A DNA stretch of 64,000 nucleotides from Umezawaea sp049997955 (GTDB taxonomy: Bacteria > Actinomycetota > Actinomycetes > Mycobacteriales > Pseudonocardiaceae): positions 1 through 64,000 of the forward strand of contig JAEBDY010000028.1 in assembly GCA_049997955.1 (NCBI GenBank), written 5' to 3'. Positions 16,368 through 25,627 of this stretch are shown here, piece after piece. The position numbers were made by a program, and so were the translations under genes. The number at the start of each line of letters is the position of its first letter. Positions within the stretch are counted from its first letter, which is position 1. Under the pieces are notes generated by a model. It was not told the DNA's origin and did no database searches. It saw only the letters and a program-made list of their open reading frames with translations.

Positions 16368-16844
16368 ATGGATTCCTGTCCGCACGATCGCACGATCGCC
16401 GAATTGGTGATCGGCGCCGTCGTCCCAACCTTTTCGGCAGGCGACACGTCGGAGATCACGGCGCTGCCACTACTGGATCTTGGCGCGTTGGTCCGAGATG
16501 GATCCATGGTCTACGGGATCGCCACACTGGACGGAGGAGGACGCGTGAGTGAGCGCTTGATCACGCGACTAATGGGTTGGCAGCCGGGTCAGAGCCTGGA
16601 CTTCGCGCGAATGGCGGATGTCATCGTGGCTCGACGCCATCCCTCTGGTGCCTTCCGCGTCCCTGGCAACACGTTGGTCACTATACCCGCCGCCTTGAGG
16701 CATTGGTGCGGGCTGTCACCCGGCGACCGGGTGCTGCTGGCGGCCGCGCCCGAGCAGGGAGTGCTGCTCATCCACACGATGGCCGCTCTGGACCGCATGG
16801 TGGTCCGGCACAACGCCGAACTCGCAGAAAATGCGCAGTCGTGA
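16368..16844 (+). CDS. AbrB/MazE-like DNA-binding protein
   Basis: A 158-residue protein whose C-terminal half looks like a SpoVT/AbrB swapped-hairpin domain: VPGNTLVTIPAALRHWCGLS followed by PGDRVLLAAAPEQGVLLIHT (about 97-137). An earlier segment GGGRVSERLITRLMGW may be a second, degenerate copy. Its TGA overlaps the GTG start of the tyrosine recombinase, so the two are translated together. The likely role is regulation of the recombinase or accessory DNA binding (inference). Confidence 0.65.
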   Translation: MDSCPHDRTIAELVIGAVVPTFSAGDTSEITALPLLDLGALVRDGSMVYGIATLDGGGRVSERLITRLMGWQPGQSLDFARMADVIVARRHPSGAFRVPGNTLVTIPAALRHWCGLSPGDRVLLAAAPEQGVLLIHTMAALDRMVVRHNAELAENAQS

Positions 16845-17878
16845 ACCTCGCGGCGGACGGTCCGGTCGACGTCGAAACAGCACGGATGGTGTTGGCGCGA
16901 CTCGGTGTCTCGGTAGCCGACCTGTTGGAAGACCCAACACCGAAGCCTCACGCGCCCACGTTCAGCGACTACCTGCCGACCGTGATCGACGCGGTACCGG
17001 CCGGATCACGCAAGGTCTACGCCCCTTACTGGAACAGGGTATTGGCCCACTGGGGCGAACGGCGACTCGACGACATCACACCCTCCGACATCGCCGCGCT
17101 CGCCGAACACGTCAAGCGCACGGCGGTGCCGCGTCGCAACGCCCGCGGTGGAAACTCCGCCGCCGAACACCTGATTGGCGCACTGCGTTGCCTCTACCAG
17201 CATGCCCTTGCCGACGGCATCATCAGCGACACAACCAATCCCGCCGCCAAAGTGGCCAAACCCCGACGACAACCGTCCACTCGGCGAGGCCTGCCCGACA
17301 CGCGAGTCGAGGAACTGATGCACGTCGCGTCCACCACCGGGAACGATCCCGCACTGGACGCGCTGCTGCTGCGCCTGCACATCGAGACCGCTTGTAGGCG
17401 CGGAGGCGCGCTCGGCCTGCGCCTGGTCGACGTGGACGAGCAGCAGTGTCTGGTGTTGTTGCGGGAGAAGGGAGAGACCCAACGGTGGCAACCGGTGTCG
17501 CCGACACTCGTCGCCCATCTCGTCGCCCATGTCGCCCATCGTGGAGGTGATCACGGTGGTCCGATTCTCCGGTACGCCAACGGAAAGCCCATCACGAAGA
17601 GTCGCTACGGCTACCTGTGGCAGCGGTTGGGCAAGCATCTGGCGTGGGTACGGGCGCAGCAGGTGAGTGCGCACTGGTTGCGGCACACCACGTTGACGTG
17701 GGTGGAACGCAACTTCGGCTACGCCGTGGCACGTGCGTTCGCAGGGCACTCCAGTGCGCGGGACGCGGGAACCACCACCACGTACGTCCGGGCGTCTGTC
17801 GAGGAAGTCGCCACCGCAGTGTCGGCACTGACCAAGGAACCACATCCCCTGGCGCAGACTGTCCGCAGGCTCCGTTGA
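16841..17878 (+). CDS. Tyrosine recombinase/integrase
   Basis: A 345-residue phage-type integrase. The N-terminal SAM-like core-binding domain spans about 30-130. The catalytic domain has ETACRRGGALGLRL (first Arg), then the H-x-x-R box AHWLRHTTLTWVE, AGHSS (third His), and TTTYVRAS with the nucleophilic tyrosine near residue 317. The start is the GTG at 16841, overlapping the stop of the AbrB-like gene. It is not obviously the integrase of the neighbouring AICE-like element, which has its own serine recombinase reading toward it. A fragment of a close homologue lies in the CRISPR region at 11190-11300. Confidence 0.85.
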   Translation: MNLAADGPVDVETARMVLARLGVSVADLLEDPTPKPHAPTFSDYLPTVIDAVPAGSRKVYAPYWNRVLAHWGERRLDDITPSDIAALAEHVKRTAVPRRNARGGNSAAEHLIGALRCLYQHALADGIISDTTNPAAKVAKPRRQPSTRRGLPDTRVEELMHVASTTGNDPALDALLLRLHIETACRRGGALGLRLVDVDEQQCLVLLREKGETQRWQPVSPTLVAHLVAHVAHRGGDHGGPILRYANGKPITKSRYGYLWQRLGKHLAWVRAQQVSAHWLRHTTLTWVERNFGYAVARAFAGHSSARDAGTTTTYVRASVEEVATAVSALTKEPHPLAQTVRRLR

Positions 17879-17934
17879 TGATCTACGGAACGTCCTGCTA
17901 ATTTCTCGTACATGGTGAATTTCGCAGATATTGC

Positions 17935-19720
17935 GAAATTTCGCAGCTCTGGGGGCGCAAGTCCCCCCTCGGTCATGAGCATTATTCACACGGCCCACGG
18001 GTTTGATGATCACATCAGCCTCGTGGGCCTTGTGCGTATACAGAACTTGCAGGTCAACGGACTGGTAGAGAGCCGCGAGGGTCTCCGGTTTCGCTTCCTT
18101 CAGCACAGCGCCAACGTCACCCAATGAGTCGATGGCCGCGTAAATTTCGGCGTCGCTGACCGTGTTCGGTGCCGGAGTGCCTTCCAGTTCCGCCCGAGCA
18201 GCCGCCCGAGCCGCTTGAGCCTCGTTCATCGCCTCCACCAGGGCGGCCGGATCGATCCCAGCCTTGATTGCCTCCTGGAACCTGTTCATGTGAGCCTCCG
18301 CCGTAGCGAGTCGTTGCTTCGCCGTGTCCCGTCCGTTCGGCGCGACAGCAGCTCCCGGTTGGGAGGCAACAACTTTGGCCACAGTGCGATCCACATTGGC
18401 CGGCGCGAACACCTCGCCGAGCCAGTCGTTCACCGCGTCCTGGATCACGTCTTCGCGGAGGTAGATCGCCGGTGGGTGCGACGCCAAAGCGGGGGAGCCA
18501 GGAGCCAAGGTCCGTGCCGGGCAGCGGTAGTACATGCCGTGCTTGCGCGGGCTTGCCTCCATTTTCCGGCCGCACACCGAGCACCGGATACGGCCACGGA
18601 ACAGGTAGGTCTGCTTCGTTGGCCGCTCCGCCCGCTCAGTTTTCCGCGCTGTCTTCAATCCACCCACAGACTTCGACCTCCGCAGCAATTGAGCTTCGGT
18701 GAACACCTCGACCGACACAATTGCCGGGTGCGCGGGCTGCCGTGACCGGATGACCTTTTCCGGGCTGGTCTTCCGGAACCGTGTGACATATCCGGCAGCC
18801 ACGTCGTCCGGGTCGAGCAGCAACTCGTGCCGAGTCCACCGGCCGAAGAACGCGTAACCGGTGTACCGAGGGTTGTCCAGAATCGCCCGGACCGTGCTGC
18901 CCTGCCACCCATCGCCCGGCCGATGCCGGTTCTGGTCCGGACGTCGCGCCGAAGGGCAGGGAACCGCGTCACGGTTGAGCCCGGTGGCAATCGCCCGATC
19001 GCCCCGGCCGCTGATGTACTCGGCGAAGATGCGCCGAACAGCCTCAGCGCAGGGCTCGTCAACTTCCAGGATGCGCAGGTGGTATCCCTCCGCTGCCTTT
19101 CGCGGGTTGGGGTGCTGCCCGCCGTCGACCACGGTGTACCCGTAAGGCGCACGTCCGCCCTGGTGCCTTCCCTCGTTCACGACCTGGGCATCCATCGCCG
19201 CACGCACCCGAGCCTGAACGTGTTGCCGCTCCGACTCACTCATTCCGCCGAGCACGCTCATCAGCATCTTGTGCGACGGATTCCGCTGATCGAACTTCCC
19301 GCCCAGTTCCGGCACCCACAGGTCAACGCCCTACGCCGCGAACCTCGGAGCGATCAGCGAGAACTGATTGCCGAACCAACACCGCGTGCCCTCACCGACC
19401 ACCACGGCGTTCCACCCACGGTTCTGGTCCTTCAAAGCTGCGAGCAGTCGCGACGCCTCGTGACGCCGCTCCCACGGCACCGACCGGGACTGCCCGATGT
19501 CGAAGAACTCCTCGGTCATGACCCCGCCCAGCGGCCCAACGAACTTCCGGGCGTTCCCGAACTGCCAACCGCGTGACGTCTCCGGGTCCTGGTTGTCCTC
19601 CGTCGAGCAACGTCCGTACCCCGCCATCGGTCCGATGCCCTCATCGAGAGTCTCCATGACCTCGACGCCGAGCAGGTCGTCCAGCGTGGCCCACGGGCTT
19701 CTGATGATTTCAACAGTCAC
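17935..19720 (-). pseudogene. Large serine integrase with an in-frame amber codon
   Basis: Reading from the GTG at 19720, the N-terminal part contains the resolvase signature GYGRCSTEDNQDPETS (Ser nucleophile), VVGEGTRCWFGNQFSLIAPR and FAA, then TAG at 19331-19333. The same frame continues GVDLWVPELGGKF and then all later domains: RAPYGYTVVDGG (recombinase domain), RIRCSVCGRKMEA (zinc ribbon) and a coiled-coil. The intact recombinase at 32813-34483 has FAHYGVQLWVPE, so TAG replaces a Tyr codon. Recognisable similarity ends near RGGTCAP at about 17935, although the frame stays open to 17006. As written the enzyme would be cut at 129 residues, unless the stop is read through or restarted. Likely integrase of the AICE-like element. 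Confidence 0.85.
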
Positions 19721-19858
19721 TAGTACCCCCTCCCTGAGGTCCGTCCAGGACCTCGACTTCGGTCAACTCAAGCAGTATGGCAAGCAGTATGCGGCAGGTA
19801 GAAGGCGTAAGTGGCGGAAGTTCGTCAGGCACGCGCACCGTCACCCTCTCATCAGGGC

Positions 19859-21937
19859 TCATGGCTGCTCGACGTTGGTAGAGCCGATTTCATCAACCGC
19901 GGCTCGGATGTCCGCCGTCATGTAGCCACGCACCCGCCGAGTGGCGTCACCCTCGGGGACGTACTGCCGAACCGGCTTGCACCCCAGCTCGCCCATCTCC
20001 TTGCCAAACGTGGTCGGCTCGACCTTCAACGCCTCCACCAGCTCGGCGGTCGGCACGAACTCCCGCTTGTCCAGTTGGTCACCGAGGTAGTCCACGACCG
20101 CCGCCAACGGCTCCGGAGGCTCGACAACCCACCCCTCAGCCGCTCCAGTGCCCAGCGCCTTGACGACCGCTACCGCGTCGATCGCGCGCACTGCGTCATC
20201 ACCCACCGCGTGACCCGCGAGTGTCCCAGCAGCCTCCCGCAGCGCCCGGCCACGCGCGCAGATCAGCCGCCACTCGGCGTTCGGCATGTAGTAGGTGCGA
20301 ACGGTCATCGCGAGCATGTCTGCCCCTGCGTCGGTCTCACCGTCCGGACGCAGGATGCCAACCCCCTTGTGACTCGGCAACAGCGTCGACGCGTCGTACC
20401 CGCGCGTGTTCATCTGCTCGCCGAGCACGATGTTGGAGTCACGCCAATCCATCACCCGCAGCGCGAACCGCGACCCGAGCACCGCACGCAACCGAGACGG
20501 GATGGTGTTCGAGTCCGGCCGTTGCGTAGCCAGGATGACCACGATGCCCGCCGCAGGCCCCTTCCGAACGAGGTAGGCCAGCAGATCCGCGATGTACGCC
20601 CCAAGCGTGGTCTTCTTGCCGCCTACCTGTTCGCGTGTCGGGTTCTCCAGGAACACCTGAACCTCATCGATGATCACTGCGGTGATCGGCATACCGAGAC
20701 TCGGGTCTCGCGAGATGGCAGGCGTGATCTTCGATTCCGGGCAGACTTCATCGTCCAATGTGGCCATTCGTGCGTACCGGGACTGGACTTCTGCAACAAG
20801 TTCCACGAGATGATCACGCACTGCCTCGACGTGCTCCAGCTCATCCCCGCACACGTACCGGTAGGCAATCTGCTCGGCCGAATCCCAGTCCTTGCCTCCC
20901 TTGCCGTCGTACACATACAGCCTCGTGTACGGGTCCAGGATCAGCCCAGCGGCAGCAAGCCGAGCCGCGAAAGTCTTACCCTGCCTAGGAATCGCTCCCA
21001 CGAGCAGCGATGTCCACACCAACGGAAGATCAATCCGCCGGTTCCGCGCGTCCCGCCCGAACGGCACCGGCCGCCACGCGTCCCACCACTCGACGTCGAG
21101 CAGGGGAGTGCGCAACGGGGGACCGGTGTACGGGTCCTCGTCAGCCACCCACAAGAACACCCGACCCGCGTGCCCACCCTTCCCACGGACACGCTCAACG
21201 ATGAGCTGTACCTCATCGACGGCCAACGCCGATGCAAGCGCGTCCCGGTTCTTGATGACGTCCGCAGCCTTCCGCGTGGCAGGCAGGTCCACGGTGACAG
21301 CCCACCCATCACCAACACGTGCCGCGCGCTCCACCAGGCGCAGGGTTTCGTCCTTGCCCACGAGCTTCGCGTCCCGAAACGCGTCGACCAAGACCTGAGG
21401 GTCCATCGTCCAAGTCAGCGTCCGTGGACCCGCAAGCACCGCCTTCCGACCAGGCGAACCATCCTTCCGCCGCCCGACGACCGCGAGCACCACCGACGCA
21501 ACCCCGGTCACACTCCACAACGCCAACCCGCCGACCATCACGTAGGCCACGGTCAAAGCTGCCGAGACGACCACGCAAACCGCCCCGGTCACCTTCCACC
21601 GGAACAAGGTCAACTCGCGAATCTCGATGAACTTGTCCGCCAACTTCTCCGACTGCTCGACAGCCTCCCGGTAATCGCGCACCCGCACCCACTGTCGCCA
21701 ACCGCGCCCCACGACCACGGCTCCCCGAACGGTCCCGCTGAGGAACCGCAAGGGTGCTCGGACCAACCACGCGACCGCGTCCCGCACCGCGTACCCGAGT
21801 GCTGCTCGGGACTTGAGAGCGGTCGGGATGAACCGCGACCGTTGCCAGACGTCCCTGAACCGACGAACCACCTTCGGCGGATCATCAACCAACTCGCCGT
21901 CGTACACAGGCGCGGCAGGCACCACCTCACCGTTCAC
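19859..21937 (-). CDS. TraB/FtsK-type DNA translocase of the integrative element
   Basis: In actinomycete integrative elements and plasmids, a septal FtsK-like protein moves double-stranded DNA between hyphae. This 692-residue protein has two membrane segments (about 116-136 and 139-156), then a RecA-like ATPase with Walker A GAIPRQGKT (314-322), Walker B AVIIDEVQVF (about 415-425), and ILATQRPDSNTIPSRLR followed by an arginine-containing segment. A winged-helix-like C-terminus (FVPTAELVEALKVEPTTFGK) may bind clt repeats. The GTG start at 21937 overlaps the stop of the gene upstream. An alternative start 27 codons further upstream is unlikely. It is part of the chain xis-whiB-membrane-membrane-traB-int on the minus strand. 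Confidence 0.85.
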   Translation of the reverse strand: MNGEVVPAAPVYDGELVDDPPKVVRRFRDVWQRSRFIPTALKSRAALGYAVRDAVAWLVRAPLRFLSGTVRGAVVVGRGWRQWVRVRDYREAVEQSEKLADKFIEIRELTLFRWKVTGAVCVVVSAALTVAYVMVGGLALWSVTGVASVVLAVVGRRKDGSPGRKAVLAGPRTLTWTMDPQVLVDAFRDAKLVGKDETLRLVERAARVGDGWAVTVDLPATRKAADVIKNRDALASALAVDEVQLIVERVRGKGGHAGRVFLWVADEDPYTGPPLRTPLLDVEWWDAWRPVPFGRDARNRRIDLPLVWTSLLVGAIPRQGKTFAARLAAAGLILDPYTRLYVYDGKGGKDWDSAEQIAYRYVCGDELEHVEAVRDHLVELVAEVQSRYARMATLDDEVCPESKITPAISRDPSLGMPITAVIIDEVQVFLENPTREQVGGKKTTLGAYIADLLAYLVRKGPAAGIVVILATQRPDSNTIPSRLRAVLGSRFALRVMDWRDSNIVLGEQMNTRGYDASTLLPSHKGVGILRPDGETDAGADMLAMTVRTYYMPNAEWRLICARGRALREAAGTLAGHAVGDDAVRAIDAVAVVKALGTGAAEGWVVEPPEPLAAVVDYLGDQLDKREFVPTAELVEALKVEPTTFGKEMGELGCKPVRQYVPEGDATRRVRGYMTADIRAAVDEIGSTNVEQP

Positions 21938-22536
21938 GACCGCACCTCCGGCTCGGTGAGAGCAGCCGCCAGCCGCGACGACAGACCACGCGAACACCCC
22001 GTCACCTCGCGCACCCATGCAGGCGTTACCTTCACGTCACGCGTACGCGCGGCCTTGGCCACAGCGAGGTATTCCGCGAACGACGTGCGCGGCGTAGGCG
22101 GGACCGGCTCGGGCACCGGACCAACCACCGGCGCACCCAACTTGTCCCGCAGCTCCGTAACCGCCTCAGCCGCCACGAACACGACCAACGGCGGCACCGA
22201 GTGCAGCACCACCAGCGCAGCAGACCCGGCCATGAACGCACTCCAGGTGTTCATGACGTACGTGGCCGCGAGCGTGAACCACTTCGCCGTGCGAACCCAT
22301 CCACCCATCCGCACGCCGTGCTGAGCCGTGACCTGCTCGGCCCGAAGAATCGCCAGCAGCACCAGCGACACCATCGGGTCGAGCAGCCACGCCGCACACC
22401 AGGCCAACGACCACGGCAACGAGCCGGCAGCCGCGAACTGCTGAACGTTCGTCATCGTGAATGCCAGCCCCAGCAGAATCCCCGTCCAGCACAACCGGTC
22501 CACCTGCACCGCGACCCGCTCGACTGATTCGCTCAT
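21934..22536 (-). CDS. Membrane protein of the element (spread/DUF2637-like)
   Basis: A 200-residue protein with four hydrophobic segments in the first 125 residues (around 15-35, 45-65, 85-105, 107-125). The segment TMTNVQQFAAAGSLPWSLAW followed by CAAWLLDPMVSLVLLAILRAE resembles DUF2637-type proteins of actinomycete plasmids. A proline-rich linker is followed by a small helical domain VTPAWVREVTGCSRGLSSRL that looks like a helix-turn-helix. Starts and stops overlap both neighbours (ATGA and GTGA). It probably takes part in intramycelial spread with TraB (inference). Confidence 0.65.
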   Translation of the reverse strand: MSESVERVAVQVDRLCWTGILLGLAFTMTNVQQFAAAGSLPWSLAWCAAWLLDPMVSLVLLAILRAEQVTAQHGVRMGGWVRTAKWFTLAATYVMNTWSAFMAGSAALVVLHSVPPLVVFVAAEAVTELRDKLGAPVVGPVPEPVPPTPRTSFAEYLAVAKAARTRDVKVTPAWVREVTGCSRGLSSRLAAALTEPEVRS

Positions 22537-22841
22537 CGCCGCTCACCCCGTCGACCCCGAGGAGGCTCATAACTGGTCACGGTCAGCGCCTTCGTCAACG
22601 TGTACGAGGCGAACAGGGCAGGCACACCGAGCACCGCCAGCAGCAGCCACGGCCCTTCCCGATGGGTGATCACCACCCACTGCACGACGACGACGAGCGC
22701 TGCGTTGAACAACACCCGACCGGCCAGCGACACCAGGTGCACACGTGCCCGCTGCGCTTTCGCCCGACGAGCGCCGACCCGCCAGAGGAACAGCGGGACC
22801 AGCAGCGCACCCAAACCGATCATGATCTGAGTCGCGTTCAT
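22533..22841 (-). CDS. Small membrane protein (Spd-like)
   Basis: A 102-residue protein with three hydrophobic segments (MIGLGALLVPLFLWRV, VLFNAALVVVVQWVVI, LLLAVLGVPALFASYTL) and a basic tail PPRGRRGERR. The ATG at 22841 overlaps the stop of the WhiB gene as ATGA, which is why I prefer it to an in-frame ATG four codons upstream. The position between whiB and the larger membrane protein fits the spread (spd) genes of such elements. Confidence 0.65.
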   Translation of the reverse strand: MNATQIMIGLGALLVPLFLWRVGARRAKAQRARVHLVSLAGRVLFNAALVVVVQWVVITHREGPWLLLAVLGVPALFASYTLTKALTVTSYEPPRGRRGERR

Positions 22842-23167
22842 GGCCTCGACCACCGTTCACCGCGCCGAAGCCAATACGGGTGCAGGTCGCGCCGATCGTC
22901 GTCGGACAACCCACCCCACACCCCAACGGTGTCCTCGCCAGCCGTGCGCAACTCCAGTTCCAAGCACTCGTCCTGGACTGGGCACCCAGCACACAACCGC
23001 GCAGCTAACGAGCGATCGGTCAGCACCTCGTCACCCCACGGTGGCTGCTCCGCAGTCACCTCCATGCACAAGCCATCGCGCTGCACGACGTCCACGAGCA
23101 TTTCGCTCGGCGTCCAGCGCAACCGATCCAACCGCCACGCGATGCCGATCAACCTGAGGTCGTTCAC
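22838..23167 (-). CDS. WhiB-like iron-sulphur transcription factor
   Basis: A 109-residue Wbl protein. The four cluster-binding cysteines are C34, C59, C62 and C68 (pattern C-x24-C-x2-C-x5-C in RLCAGCPVQDECLELEL). The GVWGG turn is at 82-86 and a basic tail follows (HPYWLRRGERW). Wbl proteins act with sigma factors and are confined to actinobacteria and their phages, which supports the taxonomic call. Here it lies in the transfer operon, directly coupled to xis and a membrane gene. Confidence 0.88.
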   Translation of the reverse strand: MNDLRLIGIAWRLDRLRWTPSEMLVDVVQRDGLCMEVTAEQPPWGDEVLTDRSLAARLCAGCPVQDECLELELRTAGEDTVGVWGGLSDDDRRDLHPYWLRRGERWSRP

Positions 23168-23358
23168 GGCGTACCCCCGGACATGGGGTCACCGAGCAGC
23201 CGGATCAACGCGCTCGCCGGAATGACCACGTGGCCACGCCGCCGCACCGCTCGAACCTGGCCGAGCCGGATGGCACGAGCGACGTTCGAGGGGGCAACAC
23301 CGAGCACCCCGGCCGCTTCGCGAATTGAGAAGTGAACGTTCGACAGAGAAGTACGCAT
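23164..23358 (-). CDS. xis: Excisionase-like MerR/HTH_17 protein
   Basis: A 64-residue protein with NVHFSIREAAGVLGVAPSNV then ARAIRLGQVRAVRRRGHVVIPAS: the winged-helix fold of HTH_17 excisionases, with the usual x-x-G-x-L-x-A-x-R-x-x-G/R-x-x-x-I/V pattern. It is the first gene of the minus-strand operon and its stop overlaps the start of whiB. It probably directs the serine integrase toward excision. Confidence 0.78.
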   Translation of the reverse strand: MRTSLSNVHFSIREAAGVLGVAPSNVARAIRLGQVRAVRRRGHVVIPASALIRLLGDPMSGGTP

Positions 23359-23384
23359 GAGAAAGCCCTTCGAGAAGTATTTGA

Positions 23385-23503
23385 TGATTTCAGCAATAGA
23401 GTGCTGATTTCAGCGCGAATGAGGCCGCGCGAGATCCCGCACGGGGCTAAAGCCGCCGTGTCACATCACCAATGAGCCGAAGTTGGCTAATCTCAGCGCT
23501 GAG
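23385..23503. promoter_or_regulatory. Divergent control region with likely operators
   Basis: Between xis (minus) and the XRE repressor (plus). TGATTTCAGC occurs at 23385-23394 and again at 23405-23414, spaced by exactly 20 bases (two helical turns, same face). The 12-bp palindrome CTCAGCGCTGAG lies at 23492-23503, just upstream of the repressor start. All share a TCAGC core, so they may be sites for the adjacent XRE protein. Confidence 0.45.
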
Positions 23504-23522
23504 GCGGAGCGCGGAGGAATAC

Positions 23523-23906
23523 GTGTCGGAGGATTGGGCGGCAGTCGCCAAGGCCATCAACGAGCGCGTGAATGAGCTGGGGTGGCGTCAGCGAGAACTC
23601 GCCGAACGCTCCCACGTCTCGCAAGCGATAGTCCGCGAGATCCAACACCGCACCGTCGAACGCCGCCGCAGCCCGCGCACCCTGGAATCCCTCTCCACGG
23701 CCCTGGGCTGGCACCCGCAACACCTCGACGCCGTGCTGCATGACAGACGACCGCCGCAACTCGACGAGCCCCTTGCCAATCCGACCGACACCCTGTGGTC
23801 GCGCCTGGACAGCTTCGAACAGCGCCTCAACGACATCACCGAACGCCTCGACGGCCTGAAAACTGACCTCTCGACGGTCATCGAGCACGTTCGCGATAGA
23901 CGCTAG
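23523..23906 (+). CDS. XRE-family repressor
   Basis: A 127-residue regulator with a Cro/CI helix-turn-helix: RQRELAERSHVSQAIVREIQ (about 22-41), then a second helical part ESLSTALGWHPQHLDAVL. The C-terminal portion is a probable coiled coil (SFEQRLNDITERLDGLKTDL). GGAGG five bases before GTG 23523 favours this start over an ATG further upstream. It is divergent from xis and the transfer operon, the usual place for the element's maintenance repressor. Confidence 0.75.
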   Translation: MSEDWAAVAKAINERVNELGWRQRELAERSHVSQAIVREIQHRTVERRRSPRTLESLSTALGWHPQHLDAVLHDRRPPQLDEPLANPTDTLWSRLDSFEQRLNDITERLDGLKTDLSTVIEHVRDRR

Positions 23907-24055
23907 TTCTGGACGTTTTCCCTGGTGGAACCTGCTGTTTTCCATGTCCCAATTCCACTGCGGAACAGCGTCGGAACCCATGCAGCTCCACTGCACATTC
24001 ACCGCACAACCGGTGCAGGTTCACTGCACATCGCACTTGGGGGAGTAGCGACCAC

Positions 24056-25627
24056 ATGACCCTCGCGAATGGCTGGACCGGCCAAACCGCATCCGCCTTA
24101 CAAGCCGCTCTGCGACTCAGCCACGAGGCGTTCGCCGAGCACCTGGGCATCAGCGCGCGAACCGTGGCCGCATGGCACCAGAAGCCGGACCTACGGCCAA
24201 AATCCGAGATGCAACAGCTTCTCGACACCGCGCTTGACCAGGCACCCGCGGACGTCAAGTCCCGGTTCGCCACCCTGGCCAATGAGCCACCGGTGCAGCT
24301 CCCCAAAGGCGCGGCAGAAGACGCCGAAGTACGGCTCAGCGCAGACCTCAACATGGTCGCGGCGCTCGACTGGCTCGACCACCACGCCGAGTGGGAGCCA
24401 GGGACAGCCAGGCGGAACGTAGCGACGCGACTCGCCCACCTGAACGTCAACGAACTTCATGATCGAGGCATCCGCCGCGCACGCGTCGACCAACGCCACA
24501 TCGCACAAGCCCTCACCGACTACTACGGCACCACCACCGACGACCACGGCACCTACACGGCCCGATTCGGCACCGGCACCGAGGCTGTCACGAGTGTGCT
24601 CACCCACCCCGACTGGCTAGACCTCGATTGCCCGCTGGTAGCCACCAACGACCGCCTCCGCTTCACCGGCACCACCCCGGACGGCAACGTCCAGTTGGAC
24701 GAGACGACCGCGGGCCTGGCCGCTCAACGCCTGGCCGAAATGCTCGCGATCGGCATCCGCTTCGTGAACATGCCGCTCTACCGACTCTTCGACATCACCA
24801 TCGGCAAGCACGCCATCGGCGGCGCGGTCGGCCTGACGACGTTCGCCGGCTACGCGGTCACGATGGACCTGCTGGAAGGCGAACTGATCGACGCACTCGG
24901 CAACGGCACTACCCCACGCCCAGGCTCACTGCCGGTACGCGACCACTATATGCCGACCCTGCCCACCGTCCTCGACGTCAACGACCGGCTATGCGCAGGC
25001 GGCACCCTCGCCCTCACCGCAATCGCCCGCCCAGCCAGCCCGTTCCGCAGCGGCCCGGACTACCTGCTCCTCATCCAGGAACGCTCGGGCCACGTCATCA
25101 ACGCCGCCCGCCGCCTGGCCGTCATTCCCAAGGGTTTCCACCAGCCGCTGACCGACTACCGAGCCGACGCACAGGTAGGCGCAACCCTCCGCCGCGAGAC
25201 GGAAGAGGAGTTGTTCGGTCGCCACGACATCGACAACACCGTGAACGACCAACGCCACGCCGACCCCATGCACCCGAGCTTGCTGTCCGCCCCGATGCGC
25301 TGGCTCACCGAACAGCCCGACCGCCTACGCATGGAGTGCACCGGCTTCGGCCTCAACCTGGTCAGCGGCAACTTCGAGTTCGCCAGCCTCATCGTCATCG
25401 AAGATGAGGACTTCTGGCCGCAATTCGGCGGCCAAGTGCAGGCCAACTGGGAAGCCTCAAACCTGCGCCAATACTCAAGCCTCGACACCGACTTGCTAGC
25501 CGACCTGGTCCGCGACGTAGCGTGGAGCAACGAAGGTCTGTTCGCCCTCCTGCAAGGGCTCCGCCGCCTCAAGCAGATCGGCGGGAGCCGAGTGGACCTG
25601 CCTACGATCGATTGGGAGATTCGTTGA
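24056..25627 (+). CDS. HTH-Nudix fusion protein (AICE-type, paralogue 1)
   Basis: A 523-residue protein. Residues 10-50 are a helix-turn-helix: ALRLSHEAFAEHLGISARTV followed by AAWHQK. Residues 95-290 form a conserved all-alpha/beta region of unknown role (LDWLDHHAEWEPGTARRNVA). The C-terminal third is Nudix-like: RRLAVIPKGFHQPL, then VGATLRRETEEELFG at about 374-388, close to the Nudix box core R-E-x-x-E-E. Actinomycete integrative elements often carry a Nudix protein; in pSAM2 Pif, a Nudix protein, blocks re-entry of the element. A related role is possible, but the substrate is unknown. Its stop overlaps the TTG of the cupin gene. Confidence 0.7.
   Translation: MTLANGWTGQTASALQAALRLSHEAFAEHLGISARTVAAWHQKPDLRPKSEMQQLLDTALDQAPADVKSRFATLANEPPVQLPKGAAEDAEVRLSADLNMVAALDWLDHHAEWEPGTARRNVATRLAHLNVNELHDRGIRRARVDQRHIAQALTDYYGTTTDDHGTYTARFGTGTEAVTSVLTHPDWLDLDCPLVATNDRLRFTGTTPDGNVQLDETTAGLAAQRLAEMLAIGIRFVNMPLYRLFDITIGKHAIGGAVGLTTFAGYAVTMDLLEGELIDALGNGTTPRPGSLPVRDHYMPTLPTVLDVNDRLCAGGTLALTAIARPASPFRSGPDYLLLIQERSGHVINAARRLAVIPKGFHQPLTDYRADAQVGATLRRETEEELFGRHDIDNTVNDQRHADPMHPSLLSAPMRWLTEQPDRLRMECTGFGLNLVSGNFEFASLIVIEDEDFWPQFGGQVQANWEASNLRQYSSLDTDLLADLVRDVAWSNEGLFALLQGLRRLKQIGGSRVDLPTIDWEIR

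Noticed and set aside
19811..22324. 837-residue plus-strand frame opposite traB
   Set aside because: Arg/His/Pro-rich shadow. The minus strand encodes a clear FtsK-like ATPase.
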